A stretch of 64,000 bases of DNA from Ferrimonas balearica DSM 9799. GTDB taxonomy: Bacteria; Pseudomonadota; Gammaproteobacteria; Enterobacterales; Shewanellaceae. The notes below the pieces were generated by a model. It saw nothing but the letters and a program-made list of their open reading frames with translations, made no database searches and was not told where the DNA came from. Both the position numbers and the translations under genes were made by a program. The stretch covers positions 248,001 to 312,000 of the forward strand of contig NC_014541.1 of the NCBI RefSeq assembly GCF_000148645.1, written 5' to 3'. Shown one piece after another: positions 1-8,677 of the stretch; position 1 is the first letter of the stretch, and the number at the start of each line of letters is the position of its first letter.

Positions 1-787
1 GATAGTGGTCGACCTGGTCGAGGCGGGGCAGGGCATCGAAATCGATGCGGGCATGCAGTTTGGCACCCTGACACACCTCAATCAGGTGGCCCGCCAGGCC
101 AAAGCCGGTGACGTCGGTCAGGGCGTTAACGCCGGCAATGGGGGCCAGCTTGGTGGCGATGGTGTTGAGTTGGCACATCGCGTCGATGGCGATCTGACTG
201 TCCTCGTCGGCCAGCTTCTTCTGTTTCTGGGCGGTGGTCAGGATGCCGATGCCCAGCGGTTTGGTCAGATAGAGTTTGTCACCGACCTTGGCGGTGTCGT
301 TGCGCTTCAGGCGGGACAGCGGCACCTGGCCGGTTACGGCCAGGCCGAAAATGGGCTCCGGCGCGTCGATGCTGTGGCCACCGGCCAGCAGAATCCCCGC
401 ATCGCGGCAGGCGGCGCGGCCCCCTTCCACCACCTGCTGGGCGATCTCCGGAGCCAGCAGGTTGACCGGCCAGCCCAGAATGGCGATGGCCATCATCGGT
501 GTGCCGCCCATGGCGTAGATGTCACTGATGGCATTGGTGGCGGCGATGCGGCCAAAGGTGAACGGGTCGTCCACGATCGGCATAAAGAAGTCGGTGGTGC
601 TGATGATGCCGGTCTGGTCATCCAGGGCGTACACCGCAGCGTCGTCGCGGGAAGCGTTGCCCACCACCAGGCGAGGGTCGGTAAAGCTGGGCAGCTGGCT
701 GGCCAGAATGGTGTCGAGCACCTTGGGGCTGATCTTGCAGCCGCAGCCGGCGCCATGGCTGTATTCGGTGAGTTTGATGTGACTCAT
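1..787 (-). CDS. selD: Selenide, water dikinase (SelD), 3' end cut by window edge
   Basis: SelD makes selenophosphate from selenide and ATP, the selenium donor for selenocysteine tRNA and for 2-selenouridine in tRNA. The N-terminal 262 residues are visible; the rest (roughly a quarter of a usual ~345-residue protein) lies beyond the left edge. The start [18 protein letters not shown] carries the family's GAGCGCK glycine/cysteine motif, so the active-site residue is cysteine here and not selenocysteine. Further on the AIR-synthase-like ATP-binding features appear: [44 protein letters not shown] and [10 protein letters not shown]. The gene is divergent from the lipoprotein gene at 964, with 176 bases between them that must hold both promoters. 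Family assignment is firm; the C-terminus cannot be judged. Confidence 0.96.
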   Translation of the reverse strand, partial: MSHIKLTEYSHGAGCGCKISPKVLDTILASQLPSFTDPRLVVGNASRDDAAVYALDDQTGIISTTDFFMPIVDDPFTFGRIAATNAISDIYAMGGTPMMAIAILGWPVNLLAPEIAQQVVEGGRAACRDAGILLAGGHSIDAPEPIFGLAVTGQVPLSRLKRNDTAKVGDKLYLTKPLGIGILTTAQKQKKLADEDSQIAIDAMCQLNTIATKLAPIAGVNALTDVTGFGLAGHLIEVCQGAKLHARIDFDALPRLDQVDHY

Positions 788-963
788 GGGTGGACTCGTT
801 ACGACAGTGAAGCAAGCATAATACCCCAACCGCAGCAGGTCTGGATCCTGACCACAGATTTGGACACAAAGTCACCACAAATCCGATTGTTGCCTTGAGC
901 CCGTCTGACGGGCGCTATAGATTGTGGGACCATCGACTTCCGAGTCTGCAGTACGGAGACCCC

Positions 964-2283
964 ATGCAGTTCAAAACCCTGGGCCTGGCGCTGTGTGCGC
1001 TGCTGCTGAGCGCCTGCAGCGATTCCAGCTCCACCAAGAATTTTACCGGCACCCTTCGCTTTGCCACCTTCCATGTGGACATGGCGTATGACGACAGCCA
1101 GGGGTACTTCACCCTGCTGCAGCAAACCGGTGCCACCGGCGATCAGCAGGATCCGCGCCTGGCCAATCTGGCGGCGATCCTGCAACAGACCTACCAGGAG
1201 CGTCAGCCCGATGTACTGCTGCTGACCGGTTTCTCCACCAGTGTGGGTGAAGGCGGACGGGCGGATGACACTGCGGCCGTTCAGTTTGAGCAGAACTACC
1301 TGTCCCAGCCGCAGGCCTCTGACCTGACCGGGCTGAGCTACCCCTACCGCTATGTGGCGTCCACCAACTCCGGCCAGTTCATCCCTTATGACATCGATGG
1401 TGACGGCAAGCTGTCCCTGCCGGAGGACGCTCAGGGCCCGGGTCACTTCCATGGCCAGAACAGCTTTGTGCTGCTCTCCAAGTACGCCCTGGATGCTGAG
1501 CAGGCCCGCACCTTCCGCCAGTTCAAATGGCAGGACGTGAATGGTGTCAGCAAGCCCAAGCGTGACGATGGCACCGAGCTGGACGACGACGCCTGGGCGG
1601 CACTGAGCGTCATGGACACCAACTTTGTTGATATCGCCATGCGTCTGCCGGATGGCCGCCAGATCAGCCTGCTGCTGACCCAGCTGGTTGACCAGCAACC
1701 GGCCGAAGGCGCACTGCGCTCCGGTTGGGCCCAGCAGCGTAACGGCGCCCAGCTCGATTTCATTGCCGACTACATCAGTGACCGTAACGACGGGGATTAC
1801 CTGGTGGATGATGCCGGCCGTCGCGGCGGTGCCAACCTGAACCGTCCGTTCGTGCTGATGGGTAACCTCAACAACGACGAAGACCCGTTCCGCCTGACCG
1901 TGCAAACCGATTGGGCTGACACTTACGAGATCAACAGCAGCGCCATCCGCAAAGTGCTGTCCGACAGCTACCTGCTGGGCTCCAACGGTCGCTTTAATAC
2001 CGACAGCCTGACTCCGGCCAGTTTTGGTGCCGAGGAGTACAAAATGGGTGTGGGCTCCAGCCACATCCATCCCCAGGTGTGGACCAGCCTGAGTGGCATG
2101 CGATTCAGCTACGTGTTGCCTCATAAGGACCTGCACATCGCTGACAGCGGCGTGTTCTGGCCTGCCATTGGTGAGTCCGGCTTCCAGTGGCTGTACGACG
2201 ACAGCGGCGCCTCGGATCCGGCCTTGAGCTCCCACGAGCGTCTGGTGTGGGTCGACGTGGACTTCGGTCGTTCAGTCAACTGA
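964..2283 (+). CDS. Endonuclease/exonuclease/phosphatase-fold lipoprotein, catalytic residues degenerate
   Basis: A 439-residue predicted outer-membrane lipoprotein: MQFKTLGLALCALLLSAC gives a lipobox with cysteine 18, followed by Ser. An upstream in-frame start at 895 exists, but the signal peptide and a GGAG at 955-958 favour 964. The body resembles secreted proteins of the EEP (DNase I-like) superfamily: FATFHVDMA, DVLLLTGFS, SYPYRYVASTNSG, a near-C-terminal YVLPHKDLHIADSGVFWPA and LVWVDVDF. Several residues that family members normally use for catalysis look replaced: the usual NEFD/QE metal site is TGFS (88-91), the GDLN motif is GNLN (300-303), and the final SDH is SSH (422-424). Residues 143-154 (DIDGDGKLSLPE) form a textbook EF-hand calcium loop. 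It may be a calcium-stabilised pseudoenzyme or binding protein; the fold call is from motifs recalled, not searched. Confidence 0.75.
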   Translation: MQFKTLGLALCALLLSACSDSSSTKNFTGTLRFATFHVDMAYDDSQGYFTLLQQTGATGDQQDPRLANLAAILQQTYQERQPDVLLLTGFSTSVGEGGRADDTAAVQFEQNYLSQPQASDLTGLSYPYRYVASTNSGQFIPYDIDGDGKLSLPEDAQGPGHFHGQNSFVLLSKYALDAEQARTFRQFKWQDVNGVSKPKRDDGTELDDDAWAALSVMDTNFVDIAMRLPDGRQISLLLTQLVDQQPAEGALRSGWAQQRNGAQLDFIADYISDRNDGDYLVDDAGRRGGANLNRPFVLMGNLNNDEDPFRLTVQTDWADTYEINSSAIRKVLSDSYLLGSNGRFNTDSLTPASFGAEEYKMGVGSSHIHPQVWTSLSGMRFSYVLPHKDLHIADSGVFWPAIGESGFQWLYDDSGASDPALSSHERLVWVDVDFGRSVN

Positions 2284-2297
2284 CACTGGTTTGATTA

Positions 2298-2325
2298 AAA
2301 AGGCGCCTTCGGGCGCCTTTTCTGT
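2298..2325 (+). terminator. Intrinsic terminator after the EEP-fold lipoprotein gene
   Basis: AAGGCGCC and GGCGCCTT arms around a TTCG loop, followed by a short T run; 15 bases after the stop codon. Confidence 0.9.
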
Positions 2326-2440
2326 TTCAGGGGATGACTGAGCGGGGCATCCATCTGGGAAAATTTCTCGTATATCGATATGGTTAACAGGCCAATAACA
2401 GGCGCTCAACCTTTGAGTGCCACCATAACGAGAAACAACG

Positions 2441-5038
2441 ATGACAAGAAAATACCCGCTGATCCTCGCCGGGATCCTGACCTCTCTGACGCTGTCAGGC
2501 TGTAGCGACGACAAAGACGATGTGGCGGTGACGCCGCCACCTCCGCCGGTGGTACCTGAGCCGGAACCCGAGCCCAAGCCGGAGCTGGTGGTGTTTGCCC
2601 CGGAAGGCGCACTGGAAGCACGGATTCGTCGCACCGAATTCGGCGTACCGCACATCACCGCTGACAATCTGGAGAGCCTGGCATTCGGTTCCGGTTACGC
2701 CCAGGCCACCGACCACCTCTGCTTGCTGGCGGATGGTTTTATCAAGGCCAACAGTGAACGCTCCAAGTACTTTGGCCCCCACAAGCGAATCGATTACGCC
2801 ACCGGCCTGCCGCTGGTGGAGGACAATCAGAACCTGATCAACGACTTCGGCCATCTGGCGCTGGGCGTGCGCGCCTCCGCGGAAGCGAAGTTTGATGCCC
2901 TGCCGGATCGCAGCCGGGCAATGCTTAACGGTTTTGCCCAGGGTTATAACCTCTATCTGACCGATTTGGCCTCCGGCGCGATCGAAACCCCGAACCTGCC
3001 CTGTGCCGGTCAGCCCTGGGTGAAGCCGGTGGAGGGGGTCGATCTGCTGACCTACCTGTTCTCGATTGCGCACCTGCCGGGCAGTGCGAACTTCTTTGAC
3101 CTGATCTTCTTTGCCAACCCCGGTGATGGCAATGAGTACCTGCCGGTGCCCGTGACGCCGATGACCGCCGCGACCACCGCGCAGTATCAGGACCTCACCG
3201 CCCGTGCCCAGCGTCAGGCGGCGCAGTTGACCACTCCGGTGCTCAATGAGCGGGATCTGGGCTCCAACGGTTGGGGCCTGGGGGCCGACGTGACGGAGAA
3301 CGGCAAAGGCATCGTGCTGGGCAATCCGCACTTCCCCCACACTGGGCAGCTTCGCTTCTGGCAGTCCCACCTGACCATTCCGGACCAGATGGATGTGATG
3401 GGCGGGTCGCTGGTGGGTATGCCCGGGGCCATCAACATCGGCTTTAACGAACACCTGGCCTGGACCCACACCTTCTCTACCGCGGAGCATTTCGTGCTGT
3501 ACCAACTGGCGCTGGCGGAAGGTGACCGCATGACCTATCTGCTGGATGGCGAGCCGATGCCCATCACCGCCACCCCGCACCAGATTGAGGTGAACGTGGG
3601 CGGCGGCCAGACCATGGTGCTGGAGAAAACCCTGTACACCACCGCCAAGGGGCCGATGGTGGAAGCGCCACCCCAGGCGGCGCCCTTTACCTGGAACGAC
3701 AATGTGGCGTTCTTTGTTCAGGACGCCAATACCGCCAATGTGGACGTGCTGGAGCACTGGTTGTCGATGAACCTCGCCACCGATCTGGAGAGCTTCCAGC
3801 AGGCGTTCCGTGATTACGATGGGGTGATCTTCAACAACACCATGTACGCCGATGCTGAGGGCAACGCCTTCTATATCGACGACTCCACCGTGCCGCACCT
3901 GAGCGAAACCGCGAAAGTGGCGCTGACCTCTGACCGGGTGTTGATCACCCTCAAGGAGCAGGCGGGCTTTACCATCCTGCCGGGTTACGACAGCACCTAC
4001 GGCTTTGATGGGGCGGTGCCCTACGAAGAGGCCCCCAAGCTGCTGCGCTCCGACTTTGTTCAGAACTCCAATAACTCCTTCTGGTCCACCAACCCGGCGG
4101 CCCCCATTGAGGGGATCTCGCCGCTGTATGGACCTGAGCGGGGTGAGCAGTCACTGCGCACCCGGATGGCGTTGACGCTGATGAGTGACGCCCGTGGTGA
4201 CGACGACAAGTTCAACCGCGATGAGGTCGAAGCGGCGCTGCTGAACAACCGGGCCTACCTGGCCGAGCTGGTGCTGGATGACCTGCTGAGCCAGTGTGAA
4301 GCCCAGGGCACCACACCGGTGGTGGTGAATGAGAGCCTGAGCGTGAACGTCGCCCCCGCCTGTGCGGCTCTGGCCCAATGGAATGGGGCACAGAACCTGG
4401 ACAGTGTGGCCGGGGCGCTGTTGCGCGAGTTCGGTTACCAGTTCAACTCCGGGCTGTTGTCGGTCCCCTTCGACTACACCGATCCGATGAACACCCCCAA
4501 CACCCTGGTGACCGACGGCCGGGCGCTGGTGGCGCTGGCCGTTGCCAGTGAAAACCTGACCCGTAACGGCTTTGCGCTGGACGCCACCCTGGGCAGCCTG
4601 CAGTTTGTTGAGAAGTCTCTGCCGGATGGCAGCGCCTCCGGAGCACGCTTCCCCTGGTCTGGCGCCAATAACTTTGAGGGGGGCTTTAACGTCTTCTCTT
4701 ACAGCGCCAGCGGCGGCGATGACACCCTGCTGCCCCAGCACGCCTATGCGCCGGCCATTGATGTGGTCACCGGTGCGCCGATGCGCTCCCGTTTGTCCAC
4801 CGAGGGTTACCACGTGCGTTACGGCTCCAGCTGGATGATGGTGGTGGGCTTTGAGGATGACGGCCCGGTGGCGCGCGGTCTGCTGAGTTACTCGGAATCC
4901 AATAACCCGCTGTCGCCCCACTGGAATGACCAAACCCGGTACTACTCGGAAAACACTGCGCTGCGTCCGTTGCGCTTTACTGAGGACGCCATTGCGGAAG
5001 CGTTGCTGTCGGACCAGACCATCCGTCACCAGCAGTAA
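2441..5038 (+). CDS. Penicillin acylase family lipoprotein (AHL/penicillin acylase type Ntn hydrolase)
   Basis: An 865-residue secreted N-terminal-nucleophile hydrolase of the penicillin G acylase / AHL acylase (PvdQ, QuiP) / aculeacin acylase superfamily, which cleaves amide bonds of acylated compounds. It begins with a lipoprotein signal (LTLSGC, cysteine 21, then Ser, suggesting outer-membrane sorting). A rigid Pro/Glu-rich spacer follows (about 32-48). The alpha part has RRTEFGVPHITADN and GYAQATDHLCLLADGF. The expected self-cleavage and nucleophile site is Gly274-Ser275-Asn276-Gly-Trp; the beta part has GNPHFPHTGQLRFWQSHL and NIGFNEHLAWTHTFSTAEHF typical of the family. NSNNSFWSTNPAAP matches the oxyanion/substrate region. 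It is monocistronic, with a terminator behind. Substrate is unknown: quorum-sensing acyl-homoserine lactones are plausible, beta-lactams or lipopeptides possible. Confidence 0.9.
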   Translation: MTRKYPLILAGILTSLTLSGCSDDKDDVAVTPPPPPVVPEPEPEPKPELVVFAPEGALEARIRRTEFGVPHITADNLESLAFGSGYAQATDHLCLLADGFIKANSERSKYFGPHKRIDYATGLPLVEDNQNLINDFGHLALGVRASAEAKFDALPDRSRAMLNGFAQGYNLYLTDLASGAIETPNLPCAGQPWVKPVEGVDLLTYLFSIAHLPGSANFFDLIFFANPGDGNEYLPVPVTPMTAATTAQYQDLTARAQRQAAQLTTPVLNERDLGSNGWGLGADVTENGKGIVLGNPHFPHTGQLRFWQSHLTIPDQMDVMGGSLVGMPGAINIGFNEHLAWTHTFSTAEHFVLYQLALAEGDRMTYLLDGEPMPITATPHQIEVNVGGGQTMVLEKTLYTTAKGPMVEAPPQAAPFTWNDNVAFFVQDANTANVDVLEHWLSMNLATDLESFQQAFRDYDGVIFNNTMYADAEGNAFYIDDSTVPHLSETAKVALTSDRVLITLKEQAGFTILPGYDSTYGFDGAVPYEEAPKLLRSDFVQNSNNSFWSTNPAAPIEGISPLYGPERGEQSLRTRMALTLMSDARGDDDKFNRDEVEAALLNNRAYLAELVLDDLLSQCEAQGTTPVVVNESLSVNVAPACAALAQWNGAQNLDSVAGALLREFGYQFNSGLLSVPFDYTDPMNTPNTLVTDGRALVALAVASENLTRNGFALDATLGSLQFVEKSLPDGSASGARFPWSGANNFEGGFNVFSYSASGGDDTLLPQHAYAPAIDVVTGAPMRSRLSTEGYHVRYGSSWMMVVGFEDDGPVARGLLSYSESNNPLSPHWNDQTRYYSENTALRPLRFTEDAIAEALLSDQTIRHQQ

Positions 5039-5052
5039 CCATTGGCAAAAAG

Positions 5053-5080
5053 AAAAGCGGGCTCAGGCCCGCTTTTTTTG
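5053..5080 (+). terminator. Intrinsic terminator after the acylase gene
   Basis: AGCGGGC / GCCCGCT stem with a TCAG loop and a run of seven T. The opposite-strand hydrolase gene ends at 5097, so the hairpin may serve both converging transcripts. Confidence 0.9.
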
Positions 5081-5096
5081 TCTCGCTTTATTCGGT

Positions 5097-5978
5097 TCAG
5101 TCGGACAGCGCCATCGCCTCCAGTACGGCTTGTGGGGCTTCCAGCTGAGGGTAGTGGCCCACGCCGGGCAGGGTGACCACCCGGCCATGGGGGCAGAGCT
5201 GGCGGAAACGGTCCACCAGGGTTTGCCCTGAGATGGGGTCGGCCAAACCGTCGATTAGGGTCAGCGGGCCCTCCGTGCGCTGCAGGGCATCCACCCAGCG
5301 GGTGCGATGCTGACGGCGCTCCGCCATGTACTGGATCAGGCCGGGGATCACCCGTTGGCCCCGCTTCAGACAGAGCAGTTGCCACAGTGTGTCCAACTCC
5401 GCTTCCGTGGGTGGGGTTTCTCCCCAAATCCGCCTTAGGCTGGCTTTAAAGCGCCGCTCTCCCAGCAGCCGGGCCAGCAGCGGGCCCACTGGGCCCGCCA
5501 TCAGCCGCTGAATGGGTAAGGGGCGGTGGGCTTCTGGAAACAGGCCGCCGTTAAGCAGGGTAACGGAATGCCAGTGCACTCCGGTGCTGCCCTCCAGCTG
5601 CTGCGCTAGCAGCTCCTGAGTCACGGTATCACCGTAATCGTGGGCCAGAATATGGGCCGCACCGAGGCCCAGTTCGGCCATCAGGTCCAACAGCATCCGG
5701 GCCTGATCAGCAATGCAGTAGCGGTGGGGGTGAGGTTTGTCGCTTAAGCCGAAACCGAGCATATCGGCGCTGAGCAACTGGTAGTGCTGTGACAGGGTGG
5801 GCCAGAGGGCCCACCAGTCCCAGCTGGCGGACGGGAAACCATGCACCAGCAGCAGTACCGGCTTACCCGGATTGGGCTGGTATCGGTAAAACAGGGCATG
5901 GCCACGCCAGTGAAAGGTGGCGCCCGCCGCTTGCCACTGGTCCAGGGTTGGGGGCAGGGTGGGCGCGCTTCCGGTCAT
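5097..5978 (-). CDS. Alpha/beta hydrolase, MEST/epoxide-hydrolase-like
   Basis: A 293-residue alpha/beta hydrolase. The start at 5978 is chosen over one 48 bases upstream because it falls five bases after the desaturase stop, implying translational coupling. Visible landmarks: VLLLVHGFPSASWDWW (oxyanion HGFP, 46-49), DMLGFGLSDKP, the nucleophile elbow AHDYGDTVTQELL with Asp114, and a C-terminal GHYPQLE with the likely catalytic His275. The elbow HDYGD, the following LLNGGLFPEAHRPLPIQ and the RTRWVDAL segment recall the eukaryotic MEST/PEG1 proteins and their bacterial relatives, a group close to epoxide hydrolases and haloalkane dehalogenases that use Asp rather than Ser. The substrate is unknown. 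Sitting behind a fatty acid desaturase, an acyl-derived or oxidised lipid substrate is a reasonable inference only. Confidence 0.85.
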   Translation of the reverse strand: MTGSAPTLPPTLDQWQAAGATFHWRGHALFYRYQPNPGKPVLLLVHGFPSASWDWWALWPTLSQHYQLLSADMLGFGLSDKPHPHRYCIADQARMLLDLMAELGLGAAHILAHDYGDTVTQELLAQQLEGSTGVHWHSVTLLNGGLFPEAHRPLPIQRLMAGPVGPLLARLLGERRFKASLRRIWGETPPTEAELDTLWQLLCLKRGQRVIPGLIQYMAERRQHRTRWVDALQRTEGPLTLIDGLADPISGQTLVDRFRQLCPHGRVVTLPGVGHYPQLEAPQAVLEAMALSD

Positions 5979-5983
5979 AAGGA

Positions 5984-7105
5984 TCAGGCCACCTGGGCGT
6001 GCAACTGGGCGCGCAGGGCCTGCCATTGGCGTTTTTGCTGCTGGAAGGTCTGGCGCAGCTCATTCAGTCGGGCGCGGGTGGAGCGATCCAACTCATGTTT
6101 GTGCAGCTTCAGCTGGCGCTGTTTCTCACCGTAATAGCGCTGAAGCTCGGCCAGCAGGCGCTCGTACTCCTCCTCCAGCTTCGCCAGCCACTCACTGGCA
6201 CTGTGGTGCTCAGCTAACAGGCGTTGACTGGATTGCAGCTGCATCGCCAGGCGGGCGGATTCGATTCGCTCTGTCGGCACACGGCGCAGGTCCTTGGCCA
6301 GACCCAGTTTGGCCAGGCCGCGGATCAGCCACTTGGTGGGGTCAAAGTGCCACCAGCGGATGCCGTTACGGTAGTCGTACTCAAAGGTGTGGTGGAAGTT
6401 GTGGTAGCCCTCTCCGAAGGTGGCCAGGGCGATAAAACCGTTGTCGCGGGAGCTGTGTTTGTCACTGTAAGGCTGGCTGCCCCAAATGTGGGCCAGCGAG
6501 TTGATAAAGAAGGTGCCGTGGTGCACCAACACCAGGCGCAGTACCCCAGCCAGCAGCAACATGCCCAGGATGTCACCAGTGAGCCAACCGATGAAGGCCG
6601 GCAGGGCGATGTTGGTGGCGAACACCCACTTGCCGTAGTGGTTGTGTTGATTCATCACGATGGGATTCTTCTGCAGGTCGCGGACATTGTTGTAAATATC
6701 CGGGGTAACCTGTTGATACTCGCGCAGCATCCAACCGATGTGGCTGTACCAGAATCCCCGGCCAGCGGAGTAGGGGTCGCGCTCGTTGTCGTCCACGTGT
6801 TTATGGTGCCGACGGTGGTCAGAGGCCCAGTGCAGGATGGAATTTTGCATCGCCATGGCGCCACCGATGGCCAACACCCACTGCACCACCGGATGGGTGC
6901 TGTAGGCCTTGTGGGACCACAGGCGGTGGTAACCGGCAGTGATGGACAGGCCACTCCAGGCCCAGAACAGCAGCGCCACCCAAAGCGCTTCGCTTTGGTA
7001 TCCCTGCCACAGGCCGTAAAGCGGCACCGCGATCAGGGCGGTCAGGAACGTCAATGCGAAGATGGCGCTATTGACGAGGATGAGACGGGGCTTGTTATCA
7101 GTCAT
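5984..7105 (-). CDS. Membrane fatty acid (acyl-CoA type) delta-9 desaturase
   Basis: A 373-residue integral membrane di-iron desaturase that inserts a double bond into saturated acyl chains, adjusting membrane fluidity. The three histidine boxes are present: HRLWSH at 60-65, HRRHH at 97-101, and HNFHH in [19 protein letters not shown]. Hydrophobic segments lie around 10-30, 40-57, 73-90 and in the middle of the protein. After the catalytic domain there is a charged, Glu/Arg/Gln-rich tail of about 85 residues that should form a coiled coil. It leads a two-gene unit with the downstream hydrolase and is divergent from fabR; a FabR-like palindrome at 7125-7140 lies 20 bases before the start codon, which suggests repression by FabR. 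Confidence 0.93.
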   Translation of the reverse strand: MTDNKPRLILVNSAIFALTFLTALIAVPLYGLWQGYQSEALWVALLFWAWSGLSITAGYHRLWSHKAYSTHPVVQWVLAIGGAMAMQNSILHWASDHRRHHKHVDDNERDPYSAGRGFWYSHIGWMLREYQQVTPDIYNNVRDLQKNPIVMNQHNHYGKWVFATNIALPAFIGWLTGDILGMLLLAGVLRLVLVHHGTFFINSLAHIWGSQPYSDKHSSRDNGFIALATFGEGYHNFHHTFEYDYRNGIRWWHFDPTKWLIRGLAKLGLAKDLRRVPTERIESARLAMQLQSSQRLLAEHHSASEWLAKLEEEYERLLAELQRYYGEKQRQLKLHKHELDRSTRARLNELRQTFQQQKRQWQALRAQLHAQVA

Positions 7106-7124
7106 TGGTTTCGTTCTATTTTTA

Positions 7125-7140
7125 GCTTACAACTGTTAGC
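7125..7140. promoter_or_regulatory. Probable FabR operator in the desaturase/fabR divergent region
   Basis: GCTTACA-AC-TGTTAGC is an inverted repeat with six of seven arm positions matching. Its form (GC-TNACA, two-base centre, TGTNA-GC) is like the palindrome recalled for FabR/DesT-type regulators upstream of unsaturated fatty acid genes. On the minus strand a TTGTGA hexamer lies 17 bases before TGTAAG, so the palindrome would cover a weak -10 element of the desaturase promoter. Confidence 0.6.
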
Positions 7141-7246
7141 CATTTTCGTCACAACCGAAGAAAAAGCAAGCATCGGACGGGCCGGGATGCGAAATGGCAG
7201 CGAACAGGGTACTATCTGCCTGTTTTGCCGAATTGGGATAAGAATC

Positions 7247-7840
7247 ATGGGGATCCGAGCCCAGCAGAAAGAGAAAACCCGGCGCGCACTGGTTGATGCC
7301 GCGTTTAACCAGCTCAGTGCCGAGCGCAGTTTCTCCAGCCTGAGCCTGCGCGAAGTGGCCCGCGAGGCCGGCATTGCCCCAACCTCCTTCTACCGCCATT
7401 TCAAGGACATGGAAGAGCTGGGTCTGACGATGGTGGACGAGGGGGGCCTGACCTTGCGCCAGCTGATGCGCAAAGGTCGTCAGCGTGCCGCAGAGGGGGG
7501 AAGCATCGTGCGGGTCTCTATCGAGACCTTTATTGAGTTCATCGACAGCAACCCCAACGTATTCCGCCTGTTGCTGCGTGAACGCTCCGGAACCTCGGCG
7601 GCGTTTCGCTCCGCGGTGCAGCGTGAGATTGAACACTTCACTGCTGAACTGATCGAGTACCTCCAGGCCACCACAGACCTGACGCCGGAAGTGGCCCACG
7701 CACAGGCTGAAGCGATGGTGATTCTGGTGTTCAGCGCCGGCGCCGAAGCGATGGATATGAACCCGAAAAAGCGCAAGGTGCTGGCGGAACGACTGGTGCT
7801 GCAACTGCGCATGATCATCAAGGGCGGCAGCGCGCTGTAA
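7247..7840 (+). CDS. fabR: TetR-family repressor of unsaturated fatty acid synthesis, FabR
   Basis: A 197-residue TetR-family regulator. The N-terminus [19 protein letters not shown], the recognition region [18 protein letters not shown] (about 42-59), and [16 protein letters not shown] are almost identical to E. coli FabR as remembered, which fixes both identity and the start at 7247. FabR senses the saturated/unsaturated acyl thioester ratio and represses unsaturated fatty acid genes (fabA, fabB in E. coli). Here its divergent neighbour is a membrane desaturase, so the local target is probably that gene. The E. coli C-terminal tail after the last helix is shorter here, ending KGGSAL. The gene is monocistronic, converging on the Crp-like gene behind it. 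Confidence 0.95.
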   Translation: MGIRAQQKEKTRRALVDAAFNQLSAERSFSSLSLREVAREAGIAPTSFYRHFKDMEELGLTMVDEGGLTLRQLMRKGRQRAAEGGSIVRVSIETFIEFIDSNPNVFRLLLRERSGTSAAFRSAVQREIEHFTAELIEYLQATTDLTPEVAHAQAEAMVILVFSAGAEAMDMNPKKRKVLAERLVLQLRMIIKGGSAL

Positions 7841-7850
7841 CGCCCGATTC

Positions 7851-7878
7851 GGCACGCGGGGTGGGCACCCCGCGTGCC
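7851..7878. terminator. 28-base near-perfect palindrome between converging genes
   Basis: GGCACGCGGGGTG and CACCCCGCGTGCC pair over 13 positions around GG. It lies 10 bases after the fabR stop and directly before the stop of the opposite Crp-like gene. There is no T run on either side, so it may be a Rho-assisted or RNA-stabilising hairpin more than a classical terminator. Confidence 0.6.
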
Positions 7879-7879
7879 G

Positions 7880-8677
7880 TTATCCGCCATTGTTGAGCGT
7901 AATCAGGTTGCCGGCGCGGAACTTCGACATATTGTTGGACTGGCAACCGTTGGCGTCCTCCCGCCCCAGAGGGCAGGGCGACAGCGGATGGAAGTAGTCG
8001 ACCCGAACCTGCAGCTTGTTTCCGACCCGCCTGACCAGACCCTGCTTCTTCAGCTCCCCCAGCATCAGGTCCAGCTTGATCACACTGATATGAAGGATAT
8101 CCGCAATCTCTTGCCGGGTGAGCTTGAGGTGAACGGTGAGCCATTGTTGGGAGAAGTCGGTATCCAGCACGACCAGAGTGTCGAACAGAAATTTGAGTAA
8201 CTTATCTTCGGGAGAGGAGGTAAGGAGAAAGACAGCGAGGGTGGTTTGTCGCTCAGTGTAGTAAGCAGCATCAAGAGTGAATTGAGAAAAAAGGTCCGGA
8301 CGCGTTTGCACTAATTCCCGGATTTTTTGCTTGTTAATTACGATGATTTCGCTGTCTCTGGCGGCAAATATTCCTTTGCAGCACGTACAGTTATCATCAA
8401 ACAGCAAGTGATAATCAGCGAGTCTGTTGGGGAATATTACAGTGATGAACTTGGGCTTTGAGTAGTTGTTGGTTCGTGTTGTATAAAAAAGTAATCCCTC
8501 TCTGAGAAACACAAAACTATTAATCAGTGTTTTTTTAGGGACGGTATCCCCTTTTGCCAAATTGACGCTTTCTCCGTGAGTCAGGAAGAACGTGAGGATG
8601 CTGTCATCCACCTTCCCCGGGAAAAAGATGGTCGCCTTTTCCTTCATTCCAGCATTAAGCGATACCGCTCTGACCAT
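7880..8677 (-). CDS. Crp/Fnr-family transcriptional regulator
   Basis: About 265 residues. The C-terminal half has a Crp-type winged helix-turn-helix, LTRQEIADILHISVIKLDLM followed by LGELKKQGLVRRVGNKLQVR; the N-terminal half fits a degenerate cyclic-nucleotide-binding jelly roll (INSFVFLREGLLFYTTR). A Fnr-type N-terminal iron-sulfur cysteine cluster is absent, though CTCC occurs in the middle (NCTCCKG). Three starts are possible: GTG at 8689, ATG at 8677 (preferred, GGGGG just upstream) and ATG at 8647. A tail of about 35 residues follows the wing. It is divergent from the dms operon across a 433-base gap and is the obvious candidate regulator for it; this is context only. The region is more AT-rich than its neighbours. 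Confidence 0.8.
   Translation of the reverse strand: MVRAVSLNAGMKEKATIFFPGKVDDSILTFFLTHGESVNLAKGDTVPKKTLINSFVFLREGLLFYTTRTNNYSKPKFITVIFPNRLADYHLLFDDNCTCCKGIFAARDSEIIVINKQKIRELVQTRPDLFSQFTLDAAYYTERQTTLAVFLLTSSPEDKLLKFLFDTLVVLDTDFSQQWLTVHLKLTRQEIADILHISVIKLDLMLGELKKQGLVRRVGNKLQVRVDYFHPLSPCPLGREDANGCQSNNMSKFRAGNLITLNNGG

Noticed and set aside
799..2235. 478-codon minus-strand frame opposite the EEP-fold lipoprotein gene
   Set aside because: The plus strand has a clear lipoprotein signal, ribosome site and terminator; the reverse translation is not protein-like.
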